This document shows positions 16,338 through 24,863 of a DNA stretch of 37,618 nucleotides, in pieces (position 1 is the stretch's first letter; the number at the start of each line of letters is the position of its first letter). The position numbers and the translations under genes are program-made. This DNA is from Fimbriiglobus sp. (lineage in GTDB: Bacteria; Planctomycetota; Planctomycetia; Gemmatales; Gemmataceae). The notes below the pieces were generated by a model that saw only the letters and a list, made by a program, of their open reading frames with translations, did no database searches and had not been told where the DNA came from. The DNA lies in contig JALOQR010000008.1 in NCBI GenBank assembly GCA_025459365.1, positions 1-37,618 of the forward strand, in the 5' to 3' direction.

Positions 16338-17273
16338 TTACTTCAGCACGACCTTGCTCCCGAACTTCGCCTTCAGGTGCTTCTTCATTTCCCCGCTGAG
16401 TTCGTTGGTTCGGAGTTCCAGCCGTTCCAATTCGTTGCTGAATTCGGCGTTGAGCAAGGCTCGCCCGCTCGTGTCGGACAGCCGGTTTCGGGACAGGTTT
16501 AGCACCCGTAGCCCGGCCAGCCACGGAGCTCGTGCGACTACCTGACCGCCCGAGGCCGAGATCCCGTTATCGCTCAGGTTCAGCTCGCGTAAGTCGCCCA
16601 GGGTCCGGGCGGCGGCCAGCACACGAACTCCCGCCAGTCCAAGAGCGTTCTGACTCAAATCGAGGCTACGGAGTCGGGTAAGGTGGGGAGACGACACCAA
16701 TGCAGCAGTTGTCTCTGGGTCCATTCGGTCGGCCGCGAGGGCAAGGCGAGTGAGGTTGGCGACCAGGGGGGAGGCAAACAAATTCCGTAGTTCGATGAGG
16801 ATGGGGCATCGTCCGCATGTACACATCCGGGATAGGCCCAGTTCACCGATTTTCGCCAGTTGAGGAGTGCGGAGCAACCCCTCGACCGATCCCGACCCCT
16901 GAGTGAATTCCAGCGCCCGCACCGTGGGAGCGAGGCGGAATAGAGATTCCGCGATCTGCCCGAATCGTTGGGCGACCACTGTGACCCTATGCAAGAATCC
17001 GCGGCGGAAATGCCACTCCGAGACCGCCGGCAGGGTTCGAAGCTCGCCAGCCCATGCCTCCAGGTGTCGCCGTAGCAGAGCCGATTCGCGGGAACGCAGG
17101 GCCGCTCGTCGGTCGTCATCCGGCCCGCACCGCTCCAACTCGCACTGCACGCGAATGAATTCCGCTCGCTCGGGCTGGCCCTGCTCGTCCAGCCAGTCGG
17201 CATAGACCAACCGGGGCAGGTCGTCGTCTGGGGCAGCAACGATAGCGGCGAGGAAGGCGGCGTGGTCGTGCAT
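16338..17273 (-). CDS. TIGR02996 domain plus leucine-rich repeat protein
   Basis: This 311-residue protein starts with the TIGR02996 repeat-companion domain (about residues 5-45: FLAAIVAAPDDDLPRLVYAD followed by WLDEQGQPERAEFIRVQ), a module abundant in Gemmata-type planctomycetes. The C-terminal half has four to five leucine-rich repeats: LRSLDLSQNALGLAGVRVL, LRELNLSDNGISASGG, LRVLNLSRNRLSDTSG and LERLELRTNEL. It probably binds proteins in the cytoplasm; no enzyme domain or signal peptide is present. The frame is open much further upstream, but the ATG at 17273 begins the conserved domain and has GGAAGGA about 8 nt ahead. It diverges from fhcD with a 61-bp spacer. Confidence 0.9.
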   Translation of the reverse strand: MHDHAAFLAAIVAAPDDDLPRLVYADWLDEQGQPERAEFIRVQCELERCGPDDDRRAALRSRESALLRRHLEAWAGELRTLPAVSEWHFRRGFLHRVTVVAQRFGQIAESLFRLAPTVRALEFTQGSGSVEGLLRTPQLAKIGELGLSRMCTCGRCPILIELRNLFASPLVANLTRLALAADRMDPETTAALVSSPHLTRLRSLDLSQNALGLAGVRVLAAARTLGDLRELNLSDNGISASGGQVVARAPWLAGLRVLNLSRNRLSDTSGRALLNAEFSNELERLELRTNELSGEMKKHLKAKFGSKVVLK

Positions 17274-17334
17274 CGCGGGGTTCCTTCCGTTCCCCTTCAG
17301 TTTACGCTCTCGCCCGGCTCCTACAACAGCCGGC

Positions 17335-18234
17335 ATGGAACTGAACCGAGTGCCAATCACTGACACATTCGCCGAGGCGTTCCCAATGTCGGCCTCCCGG
17401 CTAATCGTGACAGCCGCCACGGCCGACTGGGCACGCATCGCGGCTGCGGCTGCAACCGGATACGCGGCCAGTGTCATTGGCTGCGACGCCGAAGCCGGGG
17501 TCGAGCGGGAACTCACCCCGCACGATACTCCCGATGGTCGGCCGGGAGTGTCGATGCTGTTCTTTGCGTTCAGCCGCGATGCTCTACAGAAAGCCCTGGT
17601 GAACCGCGTGGCGCAGTGTGTGCTCACCTGTGCGACCACCGCGGCCTTCAATGGTTTGGCCGGTGATGCGGGCAAGTCGATCCGGGTCGGCGGCCAACTA
17701 CGGTACTTCGGCGACGGATGGCAGATCAGCAAACAACTCCACGGCGTGCGGTACTGGCGAATCCCGACGATGGATGGTGAATTCCTCTGCGAAGATTCTT
17801 TCGGCACCACGAAAGGCGTCGCCGGCGGCAACCTGATTTTCCTCGGAGACACGCAGTCGAACACTCTTGCGGCGGCGGAGCGAGCGGTGGCCGTCATCCG
17901 TCGCCGGTCCAACGTCATTCTGCCGTTTCCCGGCGGGGTCGTGCGATCGGGTAGCAAAGTCGGCAGCAAGTACAAGGCGTTGCGGGCGAGTACCAACCAC
18001 GCCTACTGTCCGACCCTTCGCGGGGTGGTCGAGAGTGAACTGCCGGAGGGCGTGAACGCGGTTTACGAGATCGTGATCGACGGCTTGACCCTGGCCGACG
18101 TGGAGGCGGCCATGTGGGCGGGAATGGCCGCTGCCGTGGAAGGCCCGGGGCTGAAGAGGATCACCGCCGGCAACTATGGTGGCAAGCTCGGCCCGCATCA
18201 CATTCACTTGCGGAAGCTCTGGGAGGGCCGGTGA
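17335..18234 (+). CDS. fhcD: Formylmethanofuran--tetrahydromethanopterin N-formyltransferase
   Basis: The enzyme (Ftr/FhcD) transfers a formyl group between methanofuran-type carriers and tetrahydromethanopterin in the cytoplasm. In bacteria it is part of the formyltransferase/hydrolase complex that oxidises C1 units to formate. At 299 residues it has the normal length. Recognisable segments are ITDTFAEAFPMSASRLIVTA at the N-terminus, VGGQLRYFGDGWQISK, RYWRIPTMDGEFLCEDSFG, GGNLIFLGD, PFPGGVVRSGSKVGSKYKAL and a C-terminal GNYGGKLGPHHIHL. Its TGA overlaps the ATG of fhcC by one base, so the two are coupled. The fhcA and fhcB partners are not in this window. Confidence 0.95.
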   Translation: MELNRVPITDTFAEAFPMSASRLIVTAATADWARIAAAAATGYAASVIGCDAEAGVERELTPHDTPDGRPGVSMLFFAFSRDALQKALVNRVAQCVLTCATTAAFNGLAGDAGKSIRVGGQLRYFGDGWQISKQLHGVRYWRIPTMDGEFLCEDSFGTTKGVAGGNLIFLGDTQSNTLAAAERAVAVIRRRSNVILPFPGGVVRSGSKVGSKYKALRASTNHAYCPTLRGVVESELPEGVNAVYEIVIDGLTLADVEAAMWAGMAAAVEGPGLKRITAGNYGGKLGPHHIHLRKLWEGR

Positions 18235-19028
18235 TGGGTTTCAAGCTCACCCTTCGCTCGCCGTCGCCGATCCCGCTCGAAGTCGATGGCATCGTGCCCG
18301 AACGGTTGGCGAATTTATCCGCCCTCGAAGTGGCCAAGCAACCGGTGCGTCACGGCAACCGCATCGAGCCACTCGGTGAGCATTTCGTTGTTTCTGCCGC
18401 CGGCATCGGAGACATCCAGTTTGCCGGTGACACGGGAAACGTTCACGCCATCGGTCGCGGCATGACCAGCGGGTTGATCTACGTCGAGAACAACGCCGGT
18501 CGGCACGCCGGGGCACAGATGAGTGGCGGCCAACTGATCGTCGATAACGGCTGTGGCGATTGGCTTGGTGCAGAGATGCGCGGTGGGCGGATCGAGGTGC
18601 GGGGAACGGCCGGCGATTGCGTGGGGGCGGCGTACCGTGGTTCCCGTCGGGGGATGATTGGCGGGAGCATATTGCTTCTCGGCAATGCCGGGCACGAACT
18701 TGGGCTGATGATGCGCCGCGGGCTGATTGTGGTGGAGGGGAACACTGGCGAGTTCGCTGGCGCCTCGATGATTGCCGGCACGCTGGTGGTGAAGGGACAC
18801 TTCGGCCGACGGGCAGGGGCGGGGATGAAACGCGGAACGCTGCTGGCGCTTGGTGGCGTGGAAGAACTTTCGCCGGGCTTTCGATTCTGCTGCGATTACC
18901 TACCCGCTTACCTCGGACTGTTGACGAAGTCGCTGAACCTGCCGGCGGTGAAGAGGGTGAAGTGCTACCGTGGAGACGCACTGACAGGTGGTCAGGGTGA
19001 GCTTTTCTTGGCGAACGGAGGTCCGTGA
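18234..19028 (+). CDS. fhcC: Formylmethanofuran dehydrogenase subunit C (formyltransferase/hydrolase complex)
   Basis: This 264-residue protein matches FwdC/FhcC, the structural beta-helix subunit related to the glutamate synthase alpha C-terminal domain. It shows the repeated G-x-x-x-G-x-x-M-x-x-G pattern: GDWLGAEMRGGRIEVRG, GHELGLMMRRGLIVVEG, GEFAGASMIAGTLVVKG and GRRAGAGMKRGTLLALGG. In the bacterial Fhc complex it partners FhcA, FhcB and FhcD. I chose the ATG at 18234 because it overlaps the fhcD stop (TGATG) and starts MGFKLTLRSPSPIPLEV, the normal N-terminus. The end overlaps a perfect hairpin at 19020-19049. Confidence 0.93.
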   Translation: MGFKLTLRSPSPIPLEVDGIVPERLANLSALEVAKQPVRHGNRIEPLGEHFVVSAAGIGDIQFAGDTGNVHAIGRGMTSGLIYVENNAGRHAGAQMSGGQLIVDNGCGDWLGAEMRGGRIEVRGTAGDCVGAAYRGSRRGMIGGSILLLGNAGHELGLMMRRGLIVVEGNTGEFAGASMIAGTLVVKGHFGRRAGAGMKRGTLLALGGVEELSPGFRFCCDYLPAYLGLLTKSLNLPAVKRVKCYRGDALTGGQGELFLANGGP

Positions 19029-19049
19029 GCACCCGCAGGCTCACGGACC
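19020..19049. terminator. Perfect 11-bp hairpin spanning the fhcC stop codon
   Basis: GGTCCGTGAGC (19020-19030) is fully complementary to GCTCACGGACC (19039-19049), with an 8-nt loop. The left arm includes the fhcC TGA. The hairpin lies between convergent genes and has no T tract. It shares the CGTGAGC/GCTCACG core with the window's palindromic repeats. Confidence 0.65.
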
Positions 19050-19065
19050 TCGCCTCGCGGGTTTG

Positions 19066-21729
19066 TTACCTCGGCGACACCGAGCGCAACCATACCTCGG
19101 GCAACACAAAACGGTCGCCTGGCTTGAGGCCGAGGGTCTTCACCAGATCTGTGGGACGCACGCCCGTTGGCATCAAGCACGCTGCGGCCCCGCCCATGTA
19201 CCCAGCTGCCACCCCGGTGCCGCCCGCTCCGCCACCCATCCATGTAATCCGCCCTTCGGCCAGCAGATCGGGCTTGGTACCGAGCGGCACAGCCGGGCCA
19301 ACCCCGGTGGCACTCGTCGCCCCCGTGGTGTCTCCAATGCCAATCGCCACTGCCGCGGGCGAGTCGCCGGGAATCCCTACACCCGAGCGCTGCACGGCGA
19401 CATCGGTGAACACCACCTTGCCCTTCGTCGTTTGTCCGGCCTCAGTCAACTCCAGAACGATTCGTGGGTACAACTCGGCCGCGAGTTTGGCCGATGCGGG
19501 CAGGTCGCTCGCCGCCAAACCGCCCTCCACCCGGAGGGCATACACACCGTCGGTCGGCAGCGTGGCCATCAGCGTCACTTCATAGACCCCGCTCCCGGTG
19601 GTCTTGGCCAGACGAACTGGAGTGCCCTGCGACACGGCGACCTCGGCCAGTTCATCGCTGGCGACCTTTTCGCCGGTTGGATCGAGTTGCCGGAACAATC
19701 GCAATTTCAGGTCGTGGATTGGCTCGACCGGTTGCACCACCTCCGGGCGATGCGGTTCCCGCCACTGCATCGTCACCCGTAAATTCAGCCCTGCCGGAAG
19801 CACTGCAGCTTTACCGTTGGTCGTCTGATATCCGAGAAAGGCCAGTTCTTTGGTCCAGCGCCCTGCCGGTAGGGTCGCCTTGCCGTCGGTGAACTCCATG
19901 AGTCGGTTGCCGTCTGCATCACGGAACGGCCCGGACCAGACCGAGCCGACGCTCATCCCGCCCGCCTGCACCCACGCTGGCACCGGCGGCCGACGGCTGG
20001 CCCGCAAGGCGCTCACCTGAGCCGCCGGTGAGAATTTCCGCTCGATCAACTGCGACAATTCGCTCTCGCCATCGTGCGGGTGGCCGGTCTCCCAGACCAG
20101 TGTGTTCACCACCACCGTCGCCTGGCGGATTTGTCCGAGCGCTCCCTCGATGGCGAGATACCGTTCGAGAAGCGTGTTGTAGGTGGCTGTTTCGGCCTGA
20201 AGTTGCTTGAGCGCGGCCGAGGCGTCGGCACGTCGGCGGGCCGCTTTCGGGTCGTCGCTCAAGTCGGCAAAGGCTCGTTCGACTTCATTCGATACGACCC
20301 GTCGCCGAGACTCCAGCTGCGCCCCGCGGGTACTCAGCTCCTCACTGCGGGTCGTCAAAGCCGGGGAGAAAGTACCATCCCCAGCAACCGCCTTCGCCAC
20401 TGTTAGGACTTGGTGGAACCGGGTCGGGTCGACCCGTACGAGCAGCAATCGGGCCTTCGGGGCCGCCGCGTGGGCGGCGAGGGCCGCAGCGGTACCACCT
20501 GGCCCACGAGTCGGATCGGCCGGAGCGGTATCGAGTGTCGGCCGCAATTCGGCGGTCAAATCAAAGAGCCGTGATCCCTCGGGCAACTTTACGCCAGCCA
20601 CTTCGAGTTCTGCGGGTGTCTCGCGATTAGCTGGTTTCACCACAGCACCTGGGAACTCGCTGGCCACCACTGCGATTGTCACACCCGTGCCGTCGTACCC
20701 CATCGCATGAAGGTATTTCAGGCCACTTTCGGTGGCGAACTCCCCCGGTTTGGGGTCGGCAACGGCGGTCACAGTTTCGGTCCCCGCTCGCGGCAGCCGG
20801 AGATGCCGCACCTCGGGCAGTTCGGCGACTGTTCTGGCCTGCGACGCCTTGGGCAGCCGGATGGTGACGACGGTGCCGGCCAACCCCTCGATCGGGATGT
20901 TGGCCAGCGCCGCTCGCAACGCCCGCCGTACCGCCGCCGGTTCCGCCGACGTGTCCCGCTCCAGCACCGCCTCGACCACCAGCGGCTTCTCGGCCGCGGC
21001 TGCGTCGTCGACGATCGCCTTCACCTCCGGCGTCAGTTTGCCGCCGTCGGCGGCCGGCGCTGGAGGCGAGGTGGGCGGAACGTCCGGCAGCACCACCACC
21101 GTACGGACCGGAATGACGAGGCGGAACGGAAGGGGCTGCTCGGCCCGATTTGATCCACCCACGAACCACCCGGCGGGAAGCGAGCGAAGATCCTTCACTA
21201 GCTGTGGCACCAGCCCAGCGGCGAGCGACCCACGGACACGGGTGTACCCCTTGTGGTCGTACGCAGTGGCGTGAGCGAAGCCCATCTTTTCCAACTGGGC
21301 GACCGCCTGCTCGTGCAGATGCTGTTGCTCCTCGGCCGGGAAGCCAGTGGCCAGGTCGAGCCGCAGTTGCAGGAGCTTCTTGGGGTCATCGAACGGTTTC
21401 TCGGCCGCTGGCCACAGAAGTGCCGTCTTCAGGCTCGGGTCGTCGAGCAACTTGCCGGCCGTGGCCGACGGTAACGTGCCGGAGACCAGTTCGGCACCGG
21501 GGTCGAGCAGGTCGAGCTTGAACCGCTCCTCGTCGGCGTGCTTGAATCCGATGGCCTTCAAGTGCTTCGCCATCGCTTGAAATGGGCCAACTCGTTGCTC
21601 ACCCGCAGCGCGGATGCGATAGCGCACAGTGGCAGCGTACTCGTCAGGCGGTTTCGGGTAAACGACCTGGGCGAACGAAGGGGCCGACAGCCCGGCGGCG
21701 AGCAGAGCGACCCAAAGTAGGCGGGACAT
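19066..21729 (-). CDS. Secreted subtilase-like protein lacking catalytic residues
   Basis: The 887-residue protein starts with a signal peptide (MSRLLWVALLAAGLSAPSFA). The N-terminal 300 residues are not recognised. Residues 342-435 resemble a subtilase (S8) core: GYDGTGVTIAVVASEF aligns with the strand that carries the catalytic Asp, and GPGGTAAALAAHAAAPKARL aligns with the HGTxVA helix. At those places Asp is replaced by Ala/Ser and His by Gly (G411), and I find no GTS serine. A long charged helical insert (about 462-535) follows, then QAGGMSVGSVWSGPFRDADG and a beta-rich C-terminal half. It is probably a non-enzymatic envelope protein. I chose the ATG at 21729 because the signal peptide and a GAGGA site begin there. 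Confidence 0.72.
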   Translation of the reverse strand: MSRLLWVALLAAGLSAPSFAQVVYPKPPDEYAATVRYRIRAAGEQRVGPFQAMAKHLKAIGFKHADEERFKLDLLDPGAELVSGTLPSATAGKLLDDPSLKTALLWPAAEKPFDDPKKLLQLRLDLATGFPAEEQQHLHEQAVAQLEKMGFAHATAYDHKGYTRVRGSLAAGLVPQLVKDLRSLPAGWFVGGSNRAEQPLPFRLVIPVRTVVVLPDVPPTSPPAPAADGGKLTPEVKAIVDDAAAAEKPLVVEAVLERDTSAEPAAVRRALRAALANIPIEGLAGTVVTIRLPKASQARTVAELPEVRHLRLPRAGTETVTAVADPKPGEFATESGLKYLHAMGYDGTGVTIAVVASEFPGAVVKPANRETPAELEVAGVKLPEGSRLFDLTAELRPTLDTAPADPTRGPGGTAAALAAHAAAPKARLLLVRVDPTRFHQVLTVAKAVAGDGTFSPALTTRSEELSTRGAQLESRRRVVSNEVERAFADLSDDPKAARRRADASAALKQLQAETATYNTLLERYLAIEGALGQIRQATVVVNTLVWETGHPHDGESELSQLIERKFSPAAQVSALRASRRPPVPAWVQAGGMSVGSVWSGPFRDADGNRLMEFTDGKATLPAGRWTKELAFLGYQTTNGKAAVLPAGLNLRVTMQWREPHRPEVVQPVEPIHDLKLRLFRQLDPTGEKVASDELAEVAVSQGTPVRLAKTTGSGVYEVTLMATLPTDGVYALRVEGGLAASDLPASAKLAAELYPRIVLELTEAGQTTKGKVVFTDVAVQRSGVGIPGDSPAAVAIGIGDTTGATSATGVGPAVPLGTKPDLLAEGRITWMGGGAGGTGVAAGYMGGAAACLMPTGVRPTDLVKTLGLKPGDRFVLPEVWLRSVSPR

Positions 21730-21894
21730 GGCGATCCTCGCGGCGAACCGGGCACGGTCTAGCATGCCCGCGAATGGCGGCCGTGCCAAGCGTGTGCTGT
21801 AAATATGCCACCCGAAATCGGGGCGGTGGGAGGAACGTGGAGCGACGGACGGAACTGCCGGGGGCGGGCGTGGCGGTGGTGCCGGGCGTGTGGG

Positions 21895-22233
21895 TTATCC
21901 GACGCAAGCCGGCACGACGGAGACGGCATCGAGGGTGTCGATCAGCCCGCGCACGTGTTTACAACGGTGCTGCGGTTCATCCTCACGGTAAACAGCGTCG
22001 GCACAGGTGCAGTGCCACCGCACCGCCTTGGCGGTCCGTTCGCAGGCGATTTGGTACGGCAACCGGCCGCCGAGTACCTCCCATACCATCATGCAGCCGT
22101 CTTCGGTCGGATGTGGGTTCCGGTACGTCAGGTGGTAGCGGTACTCTGCGGGCGTCCGTTTTCGGTCCGGTCCGGGTAGTTCGGCGACCAGATGACCGGC
22201 GTAGGATTTCGGGCGAGGGGATGTCAGTTTCAT
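21895..22233 (-). CDS. Small SWIM zinc-finger protein
   Basis: This 112-residue protein carries WHCTCADAVYREDEPQHRCK followed by H, that is C-x-C-x(13)-C-x-H, the SWIM zinc-finger pattern, in the C-terminal half. SWIM fingers bind DNA or proteins and usually sit in larger proteins such as SWI2/SNF2 ATPases or transposases. Here the finger stands alone with a short basic N-terminus (MKLTSPRPKSYAGH) and no other domain. It lies between two longer genes on the same strand, 143 bp after the redoxin fusion gene and 165 bp before the subtilase-like gene. The role is unknown. Confidence 0.72.
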   Translation of the reverse strand: MKLTSPRPKSYAGHLVAELPGPDRKRTPAEYRYHLTYRNPHPTEDGCMMVWEVLGGRLPYQIACERTAKAVRWHCTCADAVYREDEPQHRCKHVRGLIDTLDAVSVVPACVG

Positions 22234-22376
22234 CGGAATCGGTAGGGATGGTGGAATCGGTTTTGGTGGAAAAAGTGTACCCGCAAGGGCGATGCCGCAG
22301 GATGTGAGTAGGGGCGAGGGTCGCTCTCAACATGATCCAGATGATCGCCCTCGTGCCCTATCCACCGCTTCGAACG

Positions 22377-24125
22377 CTACCGTGTATTTCCTTTCGTGTC
22401 GTGGTACAGGGCGAACCCGATCATCATCTCGTCGCTGGTCATGTCCCCCCACCGCACCATCTTCTTCGGGTCGGGGTTGAACGGGTTCTTCGCCGAGTTG
22501 TCGTACCACGCGGTGCATTCCAGCTTGGCCCCGGCGGGCAGTTCCACTGGCTTCGCGAAGTCGTAGGTGGCCTGCCAGTTGAAGTCGTACTTCGGCACGT
22601 TCAGAATCGTCTCCCGCTTGCCGTCCGGCGTTACCACCTCGTACCGGAACGCCTTCCCGCGAACGTGCATGTGCGGCGTGAGAGAGATGAGCGTGGTCGC
22701 CTTGGTGAAGGTATGCTCCGACTTTACCTCGTGGTTCTCCGCCCCCGCCGGGATGCGGAACTTCTCGTTCATCACTGCCACGCACTGCAACTCCGTCTCG
22801 GGTGCGTCTTTGGTGTAGCACAGGCCGAGGCTCGAACGGTCCGTCACCGCCTTCCCGTTCGGCGTGTAATGCACCTCGAAGATGATCTGTGTGCCCTTCG
22901 GGATCTTGCGGGCCTGTTTCGGCCCGGCGACGATCGGCTGGTCGCCCGGCACGTACGCCCCGAGCATGTAGCGGCCGAAGTCGCGGCCGAGCACGTCGAG
23001 CATGGTTTTGCCCGGCGGGATCATGAACGCGATGATGTGGTGGACGACCGCCCGCTGCTCCGGCCGCACCTCGATGGCGGTCACCCACTTGTCCTCGGCG
23101 AAGGGCTTGCCCACCAGCAGGTACTCGTAGGGCATCGACCCACTGGCCGGCACCTTCACCGCCTTCGGCATGGTCAGCACCTCGTCCGGCTCGCGACCAA
23201 GCCGCCAGCCGTCGGCAAACTTCCGCGGCGGCGGGGCGTCCTTCACTTCCCCTTCCGGGCAACCCTGATCGACCCAGGCGAGGAGCATCTTCTTTTCGTC
23301 GGCGGTCAGGCGGCGGTCGTTCTTGAAGTGGCCGTGCGGGGCATCGGCGTGCCACGGCGGCATGATCCCTTCGGCCACCACCTCGCGGATCATGGCCGAC
23401 CAGTTCTTCACTTGCCGGTAGGTGGTGAGGGCAAACGGCCCGGCCTCGCCGGGGCGGTGGCAGTCCTGGCACTTCGCCTGCACGATGGGGGCGACATGCT
23501 TGTGGTAGGTCAACGACGGCTCAGCCTTCACGACATTGTCGCGGGTGATCTTGCACCCAGCGGCGGCGACGTGCGGCACCTTCACGTCTTCGCCCTTCAG
23601 CACCGCCGCGAGGGCGTCGGCCAGTTCGGCGGTCGTCGCCTTCGCCCGTTGTACGTTCGGGGCGAGTTGGTCGTCGACCCGTCCGGCGTACCGCACCGTC
23701 CGCCCGGCGTCGAGCACCACCACCGTCGGCACGCGGTCCACCTGGAGCTTATCGGCGAGCACGGCTCCATCATCCTTGAGCAGCGGGAAGGGCAACCCGG
23801 CTATCCCCGCGTACTTGGCCACGGCGTCGGTGTCGTCGGCCGGGTGGCTGGCCACGCCTACCCACGTCACCTTGTCGGCGGCGTGCTTCTTGGCGATTTC
23901 GGCCAGCCGCGGGCCGTAGCCCGTACACACCGGGCAGGCGGTGGAGGTGAATACGATCACCGTGGCCTTGGCGTCGCGAGCATGGTCGGCGAGAGTCCAC
24001 TTCTTGCCGGTGGCTGGCTCGGGCAGGGTGAAGTCGGGCAGTTTGCTCCCGACCGGCGGGGGCGGGTCGGCGGCCGGTGCGACGGCGGCGAGCAGTGCGA
24101 AGGCGACGGTGAGACGGGAGCGCAT
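22377..24125 (-). CDS. Redoxin / cytochrome c / copper monooxygenase-like fusion protein
   Basis: The 582-residue exported protein starts with a signal peptide (MRSRLTVAFALLAAVAPAAD). Residues of about 25-175 form an AhpC/TSA-type thioredoxin fold with the redox motif C64-P-V-C67 (FTSTACPVCTGYGPRL). A single heme-binding CQDCH at 219-223 follows, with MPPWH downstream as a possible Met ligand. The C-terminal 280 residues resemble type II copper ascorbate-dependent monooxygenases (PHM/DBM), with AVVHHIIAF and TPHMHVRG giving His ligands. This domain order recurs in planctomycetes. The substrate is unknown; electron transfer among heme, copper and disulfide is inferred. The ATG at 24125 begins the signal peptide. 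The gene diverges from the cyclo-ligase gene. Confidence 0.87.
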   Translation of the reverse strand: MRSRLTVAFALLAAVAPAADPPPPVGSKLPDFTLPEPATGKKWTLADHARDAKATVIVFTSTACPVCTGYGPRLAEIAKKHAADKVTWVGVASHPADDTDAVAKYAGIAGLPFPLLKDDGAVLADKLQVDRVPTVVVLDAGRTVRYAGRVDDQLAPNVQRAKATTAELADALAAVLKGEDVKVPHVAAAGCKITRDNVVKAEPSLTYHKHVAPIVQAKCQDCHRPGEAGPFALTTYRQVKNWSAMIREVVAEGIMPPWHADAPHGHFKNDRRLTADEKKMLLAWVDQGCPEGEVKDAPPPRKFADGWRLGREPDEVLTMPKAVKVPASGSMPYEYLLVGKPFAEDKWVTAIEVRPEQRAVVHHIIAFMIPPGKTMLDVLGRDFGRYMLGAYVPGDQPIVAGPKQARKIPKGTQIIFEVHYTPNGKAVTDRSSLGLCYTKDAPETELQCVAVMNEKFRIPAGAENHEVKSEHTFTKATTLISLTPHMHVRGKAFRYEVVTPDGKRETILNVPKYDFNWQATYDFAKPVELPAGAKLECTAWYDNSAKNPFNPDPKKMVRWGDMTSDEMMIGFALYHDTKGNTR

Positions 24126-24246
24126 TCGAGTCCAACCTTGATGGGGCTGCAACATCCAGAATACCAGTGTGGCAAGCTGCCGGTTTCACTGGTCGGGCGT
24201 TTCGGCCGCTCGCGGGTATATTGACCCCTTTACCACGGATGCCGCC

Positions 24247-24855
24247 ATGACCACGCCCGCCGACCAGCCGACGCCCAAGCAACAACTCCGCGAGCAGGCC
24301 CGCAAGAACCGCATCGCCCAGAAGGACAAGGAGGCGGTGAGCCAGAAGATTTGCGAAACCTTCATGAAGCTGCCGGCGTACCAGGCCGCCAAGACCGTCA
24401 TGTGGTACGTCGACGCCGGCAGTGAGGTGCGGACCCGGCACACACTGCCCGTGGCGCTGACGCACGGCAAGCGGGTGGTGGTGCCGTACTGCATCGTCGA
24501 GACGAACGAACTGGAACTCTTCCACCTCGAAGACATGAGCGAGTTGGTGGAGGGTGCATACAAGATCCTCGAACCGCAAGAGGATCTGCGGAAGTTGCCG
24601 GCGAAGATTCTCCAGCCCGAGGAACTGGATCTGGTGATGGTACCCGGCACCGCGTTCGACGCCCGCGGTGGGCGGATGGGGCAGGGGAAGGGGTACTACG
24701 ACCGGCTGCTGGCCCGTGCCCGCAAGGACGCCCCGCTGGTGGCCCTCGCCTTCGAGTGCCAGATGTTCCCCAGCATCCCGGTGGACGCCCACGACGTGTT
24801 CATGGACCTCGTTATCACCGAGGTGGGCGTGTACGCCGGGGAAGGGCGGAAGTAA
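24247..24855 (+). CDS. 5-formyltetrahydrofolate cyclo-ligase
   Basis: The enzyme (MTHFS, YgfA type) uses ATP to convert 5-formyl-THF to 5,10-methenyl-THF in the cytoplasm, returning stored folate to the one-carbon pool. The 202-residue sequence has the family marks: a basic N-terminal helix (KQQLREQARKNRIAQ), an MWYVDAGSEVRT strand, KRVVVPYC, LDLVMVPGTAFDARGGRMGQ and the ATP/folate loop GQGKGYYDRLL (about 146-155). The ATG at 24247 fits the normal N-terminus. A TATATT at 24217-24222 could be a -10 box, but no matching -35 is clear. A palindromic repeat follows the stop. Confidence 0.93.
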   Translation: MTTPADQPTPKQQLREQARKNRIAQKDKEAVSQKICETFMKLPAYQAAKTVMWYVDAGSEVRTRHTLPVALTHGKRVVVPYCIVETNELELFHLEDMSELVEGAYKILEPQEDLRKLPAKILQPEELDLVMVPGTAFDARGGRMGQGKGYYDRLLARARKDAPLVALAFECQMFPSIPVDAHDVFMDLVITEVGVYAGEGRK

Positions 24856-24863
24856 TCCACTAG

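Noticed and set aside
17274-17996. Upstream extension of the LRR protein frame
   Set aside because: It would overlap fhcD antisense for over 650 bp. The conserved TIGR02996 domain and a ribosome site start at 17273.
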